From: JADZAI01 sp046348585
GTDB taxonomy: Bacteria; Pseudomonadota; Alphaproteobacteria; Micropepsales; Micropepsaceae
Length of the DNA stretch: 64,000 nucleotides
Assembly (NCBI GenBank): GCA_046348585.1
Contig: JAXMDZ010000005.1
Location: forward strand, 62,001-126,000
Direction of reading: 5' to 3'
Part shown: positions 1 to 9,261 of the stretch, piece after piece
How positions within the stretch are numbered: position 1 is the stretch's first letter
Layout: every line of letters starts with the position of its first letter
Made by a program: the position numbers and the translations under genes
Notes under the pieces: generated by a model
What the model saw: only the letters and a program-made list of their open reading frames with translations
Told to the model about the DNA's origin: nothing
The model's database searches: none

Positions 1-120
1 GTGCGCCCGTCCTGGTCGCGGCGCTTCGTGCGCACGGTCCAGATCGGCAACCACATCTTCTATCGCCAGCCCGGCCGCGGCTACGAGGCGCGCGACCTGC
101 GCAACGCCGCTGCGTCCTGA
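1..120 (+). CDS. Cell wall hydrolase, SleB-like (3' end only)
   Basis: Only the last 39 codons lie in the window, open from base 1 and ending in TGA. The visible part includes VQIGNHIFYR, which closely matches the C-terminus of the complete hydrolase at 1008-1532 (VQIGRHIFYR). I therefore infer a paralogous SleB/Hydrolase_2 family peptidoglycan hydrolase. The catalytic part is outside the window, so activity cannot be judged. The initial GTG is simply where the window starts. Confidence 0.6.
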   Translation: MRPSWSRRFVRTVQIGNHIFYRQPGRGYEARDLRNAAAS

Positions 121-142
121 GGCCTGCGCGTCCCGATCCCCG

Positions 143-979
143 TCAGTCGGGACCGAGCATCGGCAGGGCCTTCAGGATTCGCTTGCGCATCATCTCCGGG
201 CTGAAGCCCTTGATGCGGTCGATCCATTTGAGGCTGGCCGGGACATACCAGTGCAGCTTCTCCGAGTGGTAGGCGGCCCAGGCCGCCTCCGCCACGCTGG
301 AGGCGGGCAGCAGGCGGAACATCCCCTTTTTCGGCGCGCCGGCCGCCAGCGCCTCGCGCGAGGGCGGCGGCGGACGGTCGCCCGAGCGGTTCGGCGTTTC
401 CAACAGGATGGCGGTGTCGATGAGGCCGGGCAGCACGTCGGCGACGCGCACGCCGTGGCGTTGCCATTCGATGCTGAGCGCCTCGGTCAGACCCTTCACC
501 GCGTGCTTGGTCGCGGCATAGACGGCGATGCGCGGCATGCCGTAGGTGGCCGAGGAGGACGAGGTGGAGAACATCAGGCTGTTCTTCGCCTTCTTCAGAT
601 AAGGCAGCCCCGCATAGGCCCCGGTCAGCACCGCCTTGAAGTTGATGTCGACCACCCGCATCGCCGCCTCGTAGGGCACGTCCTCGAACCAGCCGGACTC
701 GCCGATGCCGGCGTTGTTCCACAGCATGTCGAGGCCGCCGTTCGGATTGCCGGCGCAGAAATCGGCGAGCGCCTGCTCCATCGACGCCTTGTCGGTGACG
801 TCGACCGCGCGGGTCCACAGCCGCTCGCGGCCCAGTTCCTGCTCCAGCGTCGCAAGCCCGCCCGGGTTGCGGTCGATCGCCCCGACCCGCCAGCCCTTCT
901 CGTGGAACAGCTTGACGCCCGCCCGGCCCATGCCGCTGCCCGCGCCCGTGATGAAGATCGCTTTTCCAGCCGCTGACAT
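143..979 (-). CDS. SDR family NAD(P)-dependent oxidoreductase
   Basis: A 278-residue classical short-chain dehydrogenase/reductase. The N-terminal Rossmann motif TGAGSGMG, the NNAG motif, a serine-rich active-site segment (STSSSSATYG) and the YAATK catalytic Tyr-Lys motif appear in the expected order. Such enzymes reduce or oxidise carbonyl/alcohol substrates with NAD(P)H; the substrate cannot be read from sequence. I chose the ATG at 979 because GGGAGG precedes it at good spacing and the Rossmann fold starts a few residues later. It lies between two hydrolase paralogues on the opposite strand and is divergent from the second, with only 28 bases between the start codons. Confidence 0.9.
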   Translation of the reverse strand: MSAAGKAIFITGAGSGMGRAGVKLFHEKGWRVGAIDRNPGGLATLEQELGRERLWTRAVDVTDKASMEQALADFCAGNPNGGLDMLWNNAGIGESGWFEDVPYEAAMRVVDINFKAVLTGAYAGLPYLKKAKNSLMFSTSSSSATYGMPRIAVYAATKHAVKGLTEALSIEWQRHGVRVADVLPGLIDTAILLETPNRSGDRPPPPSREALAAGAPKKGMFRLLPASSVAEAAWAAYHSEKLHWYVPASLKWIDRIKGFSPEMMRKRILKALPMLGPD

Positions 980-1007
980 GAGCGGTCCTCCCGTGGTGTT
1001 ATGTCGT

Positions 1008-1532
1008 ATGCGCTCCACAATCGGCAAAGCGGCGGCTCTCGTCCAGTTCGCTTTGGCGCTGGCCCTCGCCGCCGCGCCGGGGACGGCCGACGCCAAGTCG
1101 AAGGCCAAAAGCGAGGCGCAGGCCTATGCCGACCGCAAATGCCTGACCGAGGGCCTCTATTTCGAGGCCGGGAGCGAGGGCAAGGACGGCATGACGGCGG
1201 TGGCCGAAGTGATCTTCCGCCGCGCGAAAACCCCCGGCTACCCCAAGACGATCTGCGCGGTCGTCTATAACGGGGCGCCCTCCTATGGCTGCCAGTTCTC
1301 GTTCGCCTGCGACGGCTCGCGGGTGCGGCCGCGCAGCCTCGCGCTGTGGAAGGCGACCTGGAAGCTGGCGGGCGAATTGCTGAAGGACCGCGAGGCGGTG
1401 CTCGCCGCCGACACGACGCAGGGGGCGGTGCGCTTCCATGCCGACTACGTCCAGCCCGACTGGGAGGCGGAGGGCTTCGAGATGACCGTGCAGATCGGCC
1501 GCCACATCTTCTATCGGCCCAAGGCCGACTGA
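1008..1532 (+). CDS. Cell wall hydrolase, SleB-like
   Basis: A 174-residue secreted protein with an N-terminal signal peptide (about residues 1-26, ending near ADA). The mature part has the SleB/Hydrolase_2 signature: LTEGLYFEAGSEG with the putative catalytic glutamate, then YGCQFSFACDG and a C-terminal HIFYRP segment. The family cleaves peptidoglycan and is common in alphaproteobacteria outside sporulation. An ATG at 1001 is out of frame; the ATG at 1008 gives a normal signal peptide. The gene fragment at 1-120 is a paralogue, so the locus probably arose by tandem duplication with an SDR gene in between. Confidence 0.85.
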   Translation: MRSTIGKAAALVQFALALALAAAPGTADAKSKAKSEAQAYADRKCLTEGLYFEAGSEGKDGMTAVAEVIFRRAKTPGYPKTICAVVYNGAPSYGCQFSFACDGSRVRPRSLALWKATWKLAGELLKDREAVLAADTTQGAVRFHADYVQPDWEAEGFEMTVQIGRHIFYRPKAD

Positions 1533-1626
1533 GCGCCGATCACAGACGGGGCCCGGGTGACGGCCGCTACAGGCGGCGGGCGGCGGCGACGCCTAGCCTC
1601 GTCCCGTCATCCAGCAGGGGATCACC

Positions 1627-2499
1627 ATGACGCTTCGTCTCGCCCTTACCGCCGCCGTCGCCGCTTCGGCGGTCCTTTCGGCTTCCGCCGCGCCGCAGAC
1701 GCAGACCTTGCAGGGCGCGTCGCTGCGTCTTGAGGATCTGGTCTCCGCCGACGTCACGATCAATGTCGTGCCGGGTACGCAGGGCGTCCAGGTGACGCTC
1801 GACGGCCGCGACGAGGCGGTCGCCCGCACCACCATGGCGACCGAAGGCCAGGACGCGGTGATCCGCATGGCCCCGCGCAATACCGAGGGCACCTTTTCCG
1901 GCTACGACATCAAGCTGACCGTCACCGTCGCGCCGGGCACGCCGCTGGCCATGGGCGGCTTCATCGGCCGCGCGGCGATCGGCGACCTCGACGCGCCGCT
2001 GTCGCTGGAGGCGACGGCCGGCGAGGTGAAAGCCGGACGCCTGACCACCGCGAGCCTCGAATCGAGCGGTTCGATGGACGTGGAGATCGCCTCGGTCGAG
2101 GGCGCGCTGTCGTTTTCGTCGTCCGGCTCGGGCTCGCTGAAGGCGGGCGCGGTCGGCCTCACCGCCATCGAGATCGACGGCTCCGGCTCGGCCGACATCG
2201 CCTCGGTCGCGGGCGGGCTGAACATCGAGATCGCCGGGTCGGCCGATCTGACCATCGGCACGATCGACGGGCCGACGCAGATCGACATCGCCGGGTCTGG
2301 CAGCGTCGATATCAAGGGCGGCCGGGCGACGAGCTTCGAGGTGTCGTCGGCGGGATCGGGCGAGGTGAAGTTCGGCGGGACGGCGGTCAACCCGAAGGTC
2401 GACGCCGCCGGGTCGGGCGACGTCTGCATCGACACGATCGAAGGGTCGCTCGACGCTTCGGGTTCCGACGTGCGGGTCGGGAAAGGCGCGTGCAGCTAG
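1627..2499 (+). CDS. Secreted GIN-domain (DUF2807) protein
   Basis: A 290-residue protein with a clear signal peptide (about residues 1-22). The body is built of Gly/Ser/Ala/Asp-rich strands with recurring patterns such as SGSGSADIASV and IAGSGSVDIKGG, as expected for the beta-solenoid of the head GIN domain (DUF2807). Proteins of this family are exported and of unknown function; adhesin-like roles have been suggested. AGGGGATCACC precedes the ATG, giving a good ribosome binding site. It stands alone and is convergent with the nitronate monooxygenase gene, whose stop lies 4 bases after its own. Confidence 0.75.
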   Translation: MTLRLALTAAVAASAVLSASAAPQTQTLQGASLRLEDLVSADVTINVVPGTQGVQVTLDGRDEAVARTTMATEGQDAVIRMAPRNTEGTFSGYDIKLTVTVAPGTPLAMGGFIGRAAIGDLDAPLSLEATAGEVKAGRLTTASLESSGSMDVEIASVEGALSFSSSGSGSLKAGAVGLTAIEIDGSGSADIASVAGGLNIEIAGSADLTIGTIDGPTQIDIAGSGSVDIKGGRATSFEVSSAGSGEVKFGGTAVNPKVDAAGSGDVCIDTIEGSLDASGSDVRVGKGACS

Positions 2500-2503
2500 G
2501 CCG

Positions 2504-3480
2504 CTAGCGCATTTCCTTCGCCAGTCGGCCGATCCGGCCGAGCACCTGTTCGGTCTCCGCCACGATGCGGCGGACGATCTCTCCGGCGGGCGGGGCGTCG
2601 ACGATGGCCCCCGCCCCCTGCCCCATCGCGAAGCACGAGCGCGACTTGTCGAGGCCTTCCATCTGGCCGCCGATGCCGCCCATGACGCCCGCCTTGTGGC
2701 TGTGCGCGGCCTGCGCCGGGAAGGGCTGAAGGTCCTGCGGCCGCTTCTCCCAGTCCATGACATAGGGATTGCGGAAGACGCGCATCGTCTTGCCCGAGTA
2801 GCAGCGGGTGACGATCGTGTCCTCGTCGGACGCTTCCATGATGACGTCCTTGTACATCTGGGCGGCGTGGGCCTCGGCCGAGGCGATGAAGCGCGTGCCC
2901 ATCCAGACGCCCTGCGCGCCGAGCGCGAAGGCGGCGGCGATGCCGCGCCCGTCGACGATCGAGCCCGCCGCGATGACCGGGATCTTCACCGCATCGACGA
3001 CCTGGGGATCAGCGCCATGCCGGCGACGCGGCCGGTGTGGCCGCCCGCTTCCGTGCCCTGCGCGACGACGGCGTCGAGGCCGCCATGTTCGGCGTGGCGC
3101 GCGTGCTTCACGGTGCCCGCGACGTTCATCACCTTGAGGTCCGCGTCGTGGAACTTCTTGACGAGGTGCGGCGGCGGCACGCCGAGGCCGGAAATGAAGG
3201 CCGCCGCGCCTTCCTCGATGATGATGTCGACGGTCTGTTCCAGCGATTCCGGGATCGCCGCCAGCAGGTCGACGCCGAAGGGTTTTTTCGTCAGTGAGCG
3301 GACGATCCGCATCTGCTCGCGGATCTGCTTGGGCGGCACTGAGGCCATGCCGAGCGTGCCGAAGCCGCCCGCTTCCGAAACGGCGGCGGCCAGCTCGCCA
3401 TACGAGACGCCGCCCATGCCGGCCAGCAGGATGGGATAGTCGATGCCGAGCATGTCGCAGATCGGCGTGCGGATGGTCAT
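2504..3480 (-). pseudogene. Nitronate monooxygenase, frameshifted
   Basis: Two reading frames together give one complete nitronate monooxygenase/2-nitropropane dioxygenase-like FMN TIM barrel of about 325 residues. The first frame runs from the ATG at 3480 (MTIRTPICDMLGIDYPILL) to GHTGRVAGMALIP. The second continues with QVVDAVKIPVIAAGSI to the stop at 2504. The break lies at the run of four G (3004-3007, + strand): one extra base there restores an uninterrupted protein. Both halves are otherwise intact and have normal codon use. This may be a recent inactivating deletion or an assembly error in a homopolymer; I cannot tell which. If intact, it would oxidise alkyl nitronates using FMN. Confidence 0.85.
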
Positions 3481-3584
3481 GGCGTCCTCCGGTTATTGAT
3501 TTATTGGGTGCAGTCTGTCGAACCTTCGCCATAGTCTCAAGGTCACGTAGCGTCGGGCCTGACGCGGCGGAAAGGGATGAGGGC

Positions 3585-4010
3585 ATGAAACGGACCGCGA
3601 TCTCGTTCGCGCTGGCGCTGACGCTGGCCGCCTGGCCGGCGGCGCGCGCCGAGGGCCCTGCCCTGACGCCCGAGGAACGGCAGGTGATCGAGACGCTGAT
3701 CATCGGCACGCCGACCGAGCGCAACATCAACGCGGCGCTCGGCTTCTGGCGCGGCGCCCCCGAGGCGCTGAAGCAGCGCATCCTGGCGACGCCGAAGGAA
3801 GAACGCTGGCCGATCGTGCTGTGCAACTATCTCGGCTTCGACAACGAGGCGGTCGCCTCGGCGACGCCGGAGCGCTGCGAGACCAAGGTGCAGGCCGATA
3901 TCGATCGCGGCAAGGCGAGCTGGTCGGCGGACGGCCAGTGGGTCGGCCCCAGCGATGAATGCCGGGCGCGCAACAAGCGCAACGAATACGGCCAGCTGAT
4001 CTGCGGCTGA
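3585..4010 (+). CDS. Small secreted protein of unknown function
   Basis: A 141-residue protein with a convincing signal peptide (MKRTAISFALALTLAAW, cleavage near ARA). The mature part is hydrophilic with four cysteines (in LCNYLG, ERCETK, DECRAR and LICG), which could form disulfides in the periplasm. I do not recognise the family. GATGAGGGC precedes the ATG. It is convergent with phaZ, the two stops being one base apart, and divergent from the nitronate monooxygenase. Confidence 0.75.
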   Translation: MKRTAISFALALTLAAWPAARAEGPALTPEERQVIETLIIGTPTERNINAALGFWRGAPEALKQRILATPKEERWPIVLCNYLGFDNEAVASATPERCETKVQADIDRGKASWSADGQWVGPSDECRARNKRNEYGQLICG

Positions 4011-4011
4011 A

Positions 4012-4965
4012 CTAGGCCGGCGCGGCGCGCGGACGGCGCCAGCGCCGGTGCGAGGCCAGCGGCTCCTCCAGGAAGCCGCGCACGATCGGCATGATCTCGG
4101 GCAGGCGCGAGATGATGAAGAGATGGCCGCCGCCGGGCACGACATGCAGCCGTGCGTTCGGCATGGCGCGGTGGATCATCTTCATGTTGATCAGCGGCAC
4201 GATCTTGTCGCGGTCGCCGCCGAGGATGAGCGTCGGCACGTTGAGGAACGGCAGGAACGGCAGGCTGGTCCAGCCGACCATCGCCAGCATCTGGAACATG
4301 TAGCCGCGCAGGGTCGGCGGCTTGAGGCGGATGTGGTGATGGCTGGCAAAGTCGCCGCCCTCGTCGCCGTAGAGCTTCTCGAAGTTCTTCATCAGATAGT
4401 CCTTGTCGAGATAGCGCTGCGGCGTCGCCATCTTCGACAGGGCTTCGAATTTGCCGGGCACCATGGTCATGCCGGTCGAAGTGGCGCAGAGGATCAGCTT
4501 CTTCGTGCGGCGGCGGTATTGCAGGGCGAATTGCTGCGCCGCGCCGCCGCCCCACGAGACGCCGATGACATCGACGTCGCCGAAGCCGAAGCGGTCGAGG
4601 ATCGTCGCCGCCGCCCGGCTGACCATCCACGGGCGATAGGGCAGCAGCGGCGCGGGCGAGCCGCCGATGCCGGGCATGTCGAAGGTGATGACGTCGCGCT
4701 CCGGCATCGCCTCGGCCAGCGGCTGCGCCAGTTCGAGATTGGCCCCGATGCCGTTGAAGAAGAGGAGCGGCCGTTCGGCGCTGCGCCGCGTCGCGCGCCA
4801 GACGGCGGTGCGATAGGTCTGCCAGCCGACTTTCTGCATCGACAGTTCAGGCGAACGAACGTCGCTGGACTCCATAGACGATACTCCCCCTGGCGCGGTC
4901 CCCTTGCGGCCGCGCGTTCCCGATGCCTGCTTCTTAGACTGAGTCTGGCGTTTCGCCTCAGCCAT
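4012..4965 (-). CDS. phaZ: Medium-chain-length polyhydroxyalkanoate depolymerase
   Basis: A 317-residue alpha/beta hydrolase resembling the intracellular mcl-PHA depolymerases of Pseudomonas. Features: FFNGIGANLELAQP (oxyanion region), nucleophile elbow GVSWGGGAAQQFA with the catalytic serine, MVPGK, an acidic residue in LGGDRDKIVPLINM, and the catalytic histidine in GGGHLF. It would hydrolyse stored PHA in the granule to 3-hydroxyacids. The first ~45 residues are a Lys/Gln/Ser-rich extension, so the true start may be the internal ATG at MESSDV. It follows phaC with an 8-base overlap, so the two are translationally coupled, as in the Pseudomonas phaC1-phaZ order. Confidence 0.88.
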   Translation of the reverse strand: MAEAKRQTQSKKQASGTRGRKGTAPGGVSSMESSDVRSPELSMQKVGWQTYRTAVWRATRRSAERPLLFFNGIGANLELAQPLAEAMPERDVITFDMPGIGGSPAPLLPYRPWMVSRAAATILDRFGFGDVDVIGVSWGGGAAQQFALQYRRRTKKLILCATSTGMTMVPGKFEALSKMATPQRYLDKDYLMKNFEKLYGDEGGDFASHHHIRLKPPTLRGYMFQMLAMVGWTSLPFLPFLNVPTLILGGDRDKIVPLINMKMIHRAMPNARLHVVPGGGHLFIISRLPEIMPIVRGFLEEPLASHRRWRRPRAAPA

Positions 4966-6640
4966 GCACGTATTGGCCCGGGGCCTTGCCGACCGGCTTG
5001 TGCTTGGCGTCGCCAAGCTTCTTGGGCGCGGCCTTCATGCCGCCCGAACGTTCGCCCAGCCATTTCGTCCAGGTCTCCCACCACGAGCCCATGTGCTGTT
5101 CGGCGCCGTGCGGGAACTGCTCGACGTCGTCGGGCAGGGCCGGATTGGCGAAGAAGCGGGCCTTCGGGTTTCCGGGCGGATTGATGAGCGACTGGATATG
5201 GCCGCTGGACGAAAGGACGAAGGTCTTGTCGGGCGAGCCCAGCAGCTTCATCGAGCGATAGACCGCCTTCCACGGCGTGATGTGGTCGGTGACGCCGGCG
5301 AGGAAGAAGACGTCCTGGGTGATCTTCCTGAGGTCGATCTTGTGGCCCATGAACGGAACGGTGCCGGGTTTGCGCATCGGCTCGCTCTCGTACATGTCGA
5401 GATAGTCGTGATGCAGCTGCATCGGCAGGTTCGTGGAATCGTTGTTCCAGTAGAGAATGTCGAAGGGCGGCGGGTCGTTGCCGAGCAGGTAGTTGTTGAC
5501 GACGTAATTCCAGATGAGGTCGTTGGGGCGCAGCCAGGCGAAGGTGCGGCTGAGATCCTGCCCGGTGAGGATGCCCTTCTGTTTCGAGCGCGCCTTGGCG
5601 AGCTTGATCGAGCGCGGGCTGATGAAGGCCCCGACCTCGCTGTCCTCGGGCCGCGCGTCGAGCACGCAGACCATGAAGGTCGCGGCGTTGACGCGCGTGT
5701 CCTTCTTCGCCGCCAGATAGGACAGCAGCATCGCCTGGGTGATGCCGCCCGAGCAGGCGCCCGAGACGTTCAGGCTCTTCTGTTTGGTGATGGCGAGCGT
5801 CGCGTCGATGGCCTTGATGATCTCGCGCACATAGGCCTCGAGGCCCCAGCTCGCGTGCTCCTTGCCCGGGTTGCGCCACGAGATCGCGAAGAGCTGATAG
5901 CCCTGCGACAACAGATAGCGGAACATCGAGCGGTCGGGCGTGAGGTCCGAGGCGTAGAACTTGTTGATCTGCGGCGGGACGATCAGGAGCGGCCGCTCGT
6001 GCACCTGCTCGCTGAGCGGCTTGTACTGGATCAGCTCCATCATCTCGGTGCGCAGAACGACGCTGCCTTCGGTGACGGCGAGGTTTTCGCCCACCTTGAA
6101 CGGGCGCTTGTCGACCTGGCTCGGCAGGCCGCCATTGTCGCGCATGTCGCCGTAGAAATTCTTCAGCCCCTTCACCAGCGACTTGCCCTTGGTGTCCCAG
6201 GCGGTCTTGAGGGCGAGCGGGTTGCCCAGCAGCGTGTTGGTCGGGGCGACGGCGTCGGCGAAGATATCGAGGACGAAATTGGCGCGCGTGCGGTCCTGAT
6301 CGCCGAGATCGAGATCGGCGAGCCAGTCCTTGAGGTTCTTGCGGAAGGCGAGCCAGCCCTGCATCCCGCGCTTGAAGATCGGGCTTTTCTTCCAGACTTC
6401 GTGCTGGAAGCGCTTGTCGCGGGCCTCTGCCTCCAGCTTCGACTTGCCGACCAGCACGTCGGCGAGGTCCTTGGCGAACGAGCCGCCGTGCTTGGCGAAC
6501 AGGGTCGGCTGGCGGATGATCTCGGTCACCACGAGGCCCGCGGCGCGCCAGAGCTCCTCCGGATTGATCCCCACGATGGGGTTCAGGGCCATGTTGGAAT
6601 CCGGCCCTTTGTCGCCCAGCTTGGACTCGTCGATCTTCAT
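4958..6640 (-). CDS. phaC: Polyhydroxyalkanoate synthase, class II-like
   Basis: A 560-residue PHA synthase that polymerises (R)-3-hydroxyacyl-CoA into storage polyester on granules. The lipase-like box is GACSGG with the catalytic cysteine at about residue 296, the same number as in Pseudomonas PhaC1. The Asp (DHITPW) and His (GHIQS) of the triad are present. Several stretches are of the Pseudomonas class II kind: VHERPLLIVPPQINKFY, PNDLIWNYVVNNYLLGN, FDILYWNND, GHIQSLINPPGNPKARF and the APGQYVHG tail. I chose the ATG at 6640, which has GGGGGA just upstream; an in-frame ATG at 6652 has no such site. No phaP, phaR or phaE gene is adjacent. Confidence 0.93.
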   Translation of the reverse strand: MKIDESKLGDKGPDSNMALNPIVGINPEELWRAAGLVVTEIIRQPTLFAKHGGSFAKDLADVLVGKSKLEAEARDKRFQHEVWKKSPIFKRGMQGWLAFRKNLKDWLADLDLGDQDRTRANFVLDIFADAVAPTNTLLGNPLALKTAWDTKGKSLVKGLKNFYGDMRDNGGLPSQVDKRPFKVGENLAVTEGSVVLRTEMMELIQYKPLSEQVHERPLLIVPPQINKFYASDLTPDRSMFRYLLSQGYQLFAISWRNPGKEHASWGLEAYVREIIKAIDATLAITKQKSLNVSGACSGGITQAMLLSYLAAKKDTRVNAATFMVCVLDARPEDSEVGAFISPRSIKLAKARSKQKGILTGQDLSRTFAWLRPNDLIWNYVVNNYLLGNDPPPFDILYWNNDSTNLPMQLHHDYLDMYESEPMRKPGTVPFMGHKIDLRKITQDVFFLAGVTDHITPWKAVYRSMKLLGSPDKTFVLSSSGHIQSLINPPGNPKARFFANPALPDDVEQFPHGAEQHMGSWWETWTKWLGERSGGMKAAPKKLGDAKHKPVGKAPGQYVHG

Positions 6641-6750
6641 CGTTTCCCCCATGCGAAACGTGTCGGCCCACGGGGGCGCGCCGTTTCGTCAGGGCAAGGT
6701 TGGCCGAAGGATCGGGGCTTGTCGAGCGGGGCCGGACGGCCCGGCGGGGC

Positions 6751-9126
6751 CTAGTAAAGCCCGCCGGTGCCGGTCGAGACGTCCTCGGGGTCCGGCGGCG
6801 GAGCCTCCTCGGCCGGGTAGTCCGCCTCGTCGGCGCCGGCCGTGTTGGCTTCCTTGGAATCCGGGTCGGTGCCGAGCTTGAACGGCTCCATGATCGCGCC
6901 GGGGTCGTCGGCGGAGGTCGGGCGGCCCGAGACGGCGTTGACCCGCATCATCACCACGCCCGGCGGGGTGCGCAGCGGCAACGCCCCGGTTTCGGGCAAG
7001 ACCTGTTCGAAGATGTCGGCGACGATCGGGGCGACCACGGTGCCGCCGAAGCTGCCGCGGCGCAGCGGCTTGGGCTGGTCGTAGCCGACATAGGCGGCGA
7101 CGATGAGGTCGGCGGTGAAGCCGATGAACCACACGTCGCGGGCGTCGTTGGTGGTGCCGGTCTTGCCGCCGATCGGGTAGTCCTTCAGGTTCTTGAAGGC
7201 GTTGCGCGCGGTGCCGCGCTGGACGACGCCCTGAAGGATGTTGGCGATCTGGAAGCCGGTGCGGGGGTCGAACTCCTCGCGGCCGATTTCGGGGAGCAGC
7301 GGTTCTTCCTGATTGGCCCAGCCGTTGGGGGCGTAGCAGCCCTCGCACGAGCGGTCGTCGTGGCGGAAGATCGTCTTGCCGTAGCGGTCCTGGATGCGGT
7401 CGATGATGGTCGGCGGCACGACGCGGCCGCCGTTGAGGAAGGTCGCATAGCCGCCGGCCATCTTGATGACCGTGGTTTCGGCGGCGCCGAGCGCGTTGGC
7501 GAGCACCGGGTCGATCTTGTCATAGACCCCTGCCCGCTTCACCCGGTCCACCACCGCCTTCATGCCGATGTCGTAGGCGAGGCGGACGGTCATCAGGTTG
7601 CGGCTCTTTTCCAGGCCCTGACGCAGCGTGGCGAGGCCGAGATAGCGGCCGTCCGAGTTCTGCGGGTGCCAGACGCGGCCATTGCCCATCGGCAGCGAGA
7701 TCGGACCGTCGAGCACGAGGCTGGAGGGCGTGTAGCCGTTGTCGAGCGCGGTCGCATAGACGAACGGCTTGAAGGACGAGCCCGTCTGGCGCATCGCCTG
7801 CGTCGCCCGGTTGAAGACGCTGGCGTAGTAGGAGAAGCCGCCGACCAGCGCGAGCACGCGGCTGGAGTGCGGATCGAGGATGACGAGGCCGCCGTTGATC
7901 TCGGGGATCTGGCGCAGATTGTAGCCGCCGTCCTTGCCCGCCTCGACATAGATGACGTCGCCGGGCTTGGCCTTGGCGACGCCGGAGAGCTTGCGGCCGG
8001 CTTCCGACACGGTGCCGGTCGTCCCGTCGGTGAAGCCGACCGTCCAGTCGCTGCCGGTGTCCTGGATGACGGCGATGCGCCAGCCGGTGACGTCGCGCGC
8101 CGCCGGGATCGCATCCAGCCGCTTCTCCCAGCCCGCGCCCAGTTCGATCTCGGCGACCGGGCCGTGCCAGCCCGAAGCGCGGTCGTAGCGCTGAAGCCCG
8201 ACGCGGAAGGCGTTGAGGGCGATCGACTGGTATTTGGAGTCGAGCGTCGTACGGACCGAGAGACCGCCGGTGTAGAGCTTTTCCTCGCCGTAGCGGTTGG
8301 TGATGACGCGGCGCGCCTCCTCGGCGAAATACTGCGCGTCCTCGTAACGGGTGCCGAGCGGGCGGAAGGTGACGACCAGATCTTCCTTCTTCGCCTTCTC
8401 GCCGTCGGCCTTGGAGACGTAGCCGACCTCGATCATCTGATCGATGACGTAGTTGCGGCGGTCGAGCGCGCGCTGCTTCTGGGTGATCGGGTGGTAGTTC
8501 GACGGCGCCTTGGGCAGCGCCGCGAGATAGGCGGCTTCCTGGATGGTCAGCTCGTCCAGCGACTTGTCGAAATAGTTGAGCGCCGCCGCGGCGACGCCGT
8601 AGGAGTTCTGACCGAGGAAGATCTGGTTGAGGTAAAGCTCGAGGATCTTGTCCTTCGAGAAGGTCGCCTCAAGCCGCATGGCAAGGAGAATTTCCTTGAT
8701 CTTGCGGATGTAGCTGACGTCCTGGGTGAAGAAGAAGTTGCGCGCCACCTGCTGGGTGATGGTCGAGGCGCCTTCGGGGCGCTTGTCGTCGCCCGCGTTC
8801 ATGTTGGCGATGAGGGCGCGCAGGATGCCGGTCGGGTCGAAGCCGGGGTGCAGGTAGAAGTTCTTGTCCTCGGCCGCGATGAAGGCGTTCTTGACCAGCG
8901 GCGGGATGTCGTCGATCGGCACGAACAGCCGGCGTTCCTTGGCGAACTCGGCGATCAGCGTGCCGTCATAGGCATGGACGCGGGTGGTGACCGGCGGCTC
9001 GTAATTGGCGAGCGTTTCGGTGTCGGGGAGGTCGCTCGACAGCCACCAGAGCGCAAGGCCGGCCGCAAGCGCGCCGATCCCGATGATCGTCAGCACCGAG
9101 ACGAAGAAGAACCGCAAAAACCGCAT
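6751..9126 (-). CDS. mrcA: Penicillin-binding protein 1A (bifunctional peptidoglycan synthase)
   Basis: A 791-residue class A PBP that polymerises lipid II and cross-links glycan strands at the inner membrane. One N-terminal transmembrane segment (about 5-30) precedes the GT51 domain with EDKNFYLH (86-93) and ASTITQQVARN. The transpeptidase domain has SxxK (SSFK, about 440-443), SRN (about 498-500) and KTG (about 645-647). An OB-like insert lies between the two, as in PBP1A. The acidic/proline-rich tail is unstructured. I chose the ATG at 9126 as the first before the membrane segment. It follows the amidase gene in the same direction, an arrangement conserved next to rne in Caulobacter-like genomes. 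Confidence 0.95.
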   Translation of the reverse strand: MRFLRFFFVSVLTIIGIGALAAGLALWWLSSDLPDTETLANYEPPVTTRVHAYDGTLIAEFAKERRLFVPIDDIPPLVKNAFIAAEDKNFYLHPGFDPTGILRALIANMNAGDDKRPEGASTITQQVARNFFFTQDVSYIRKIKEILLAMRLEATFSKDKILELYLNQIFLGQNSYGVAAAALNYFDKSLDELTIQEAAYLAALPKAPSNYHPITQKQRALDRRNYVIDQMIEVGYVSKADGEKAKKEDLVVTFRPLGTRYEDAQYFAEEARRVITNRYGEEKLYTGGLSVRTTLDSKYQSIALNAFRVGLQRYDRASGWHGPVAEIELGAGWEKRLDAIPAARDVTGWRIAVIQDTGSDWTVGFTDGTTGTVSEAGRKLSGVAKAKPGDVIYVEAGKDGGYNLRQIPEINGGLVILDPHSSRVLALVGGFSYYASVFNRATQAMRQTGSSFKPFVYATALDNGYTPSSLVLDGPISLPMGNGRVWHPQNSDGRYLGLATLRQGLEKSRNLMTVRLAYDIGMKAVVDRVKRAGVYDKIDPVLANALGAAETTVIKMAGGYATFLNGGRVVPPTIIDRIQDRYGKTIFRHDDRSCEGCYAPNGWANQEEPLLPEIGREEFDPRTGFQIANILQGVVQRGTARNAFKNLKDYPIGGKTGTTNDARDVWFIGFTADLIVAAYVGYDQPKPLRRGSFGGTVVAPIVADIFEQVLPETGALPLRTPPGVVMMRVNAVSGRPTSADDPGAIMEPFKLGTDPDSKEANTAGADEADYPAEEAPPPDPEDVSTGTGGLY

Positions 9127-9261
9127 CGAGAACCCTGGCGCGCCCGCAAATCGCTTGTACCGCAATTCTACATAGGAAGAGCGGCGATAACTATGGCGGT
9201 TTTGCGGTCGCCCGGCTGTAGGGGGCGGCGGCCGGGGTAGCGGCGGTCAGGGGCGCGGCGG

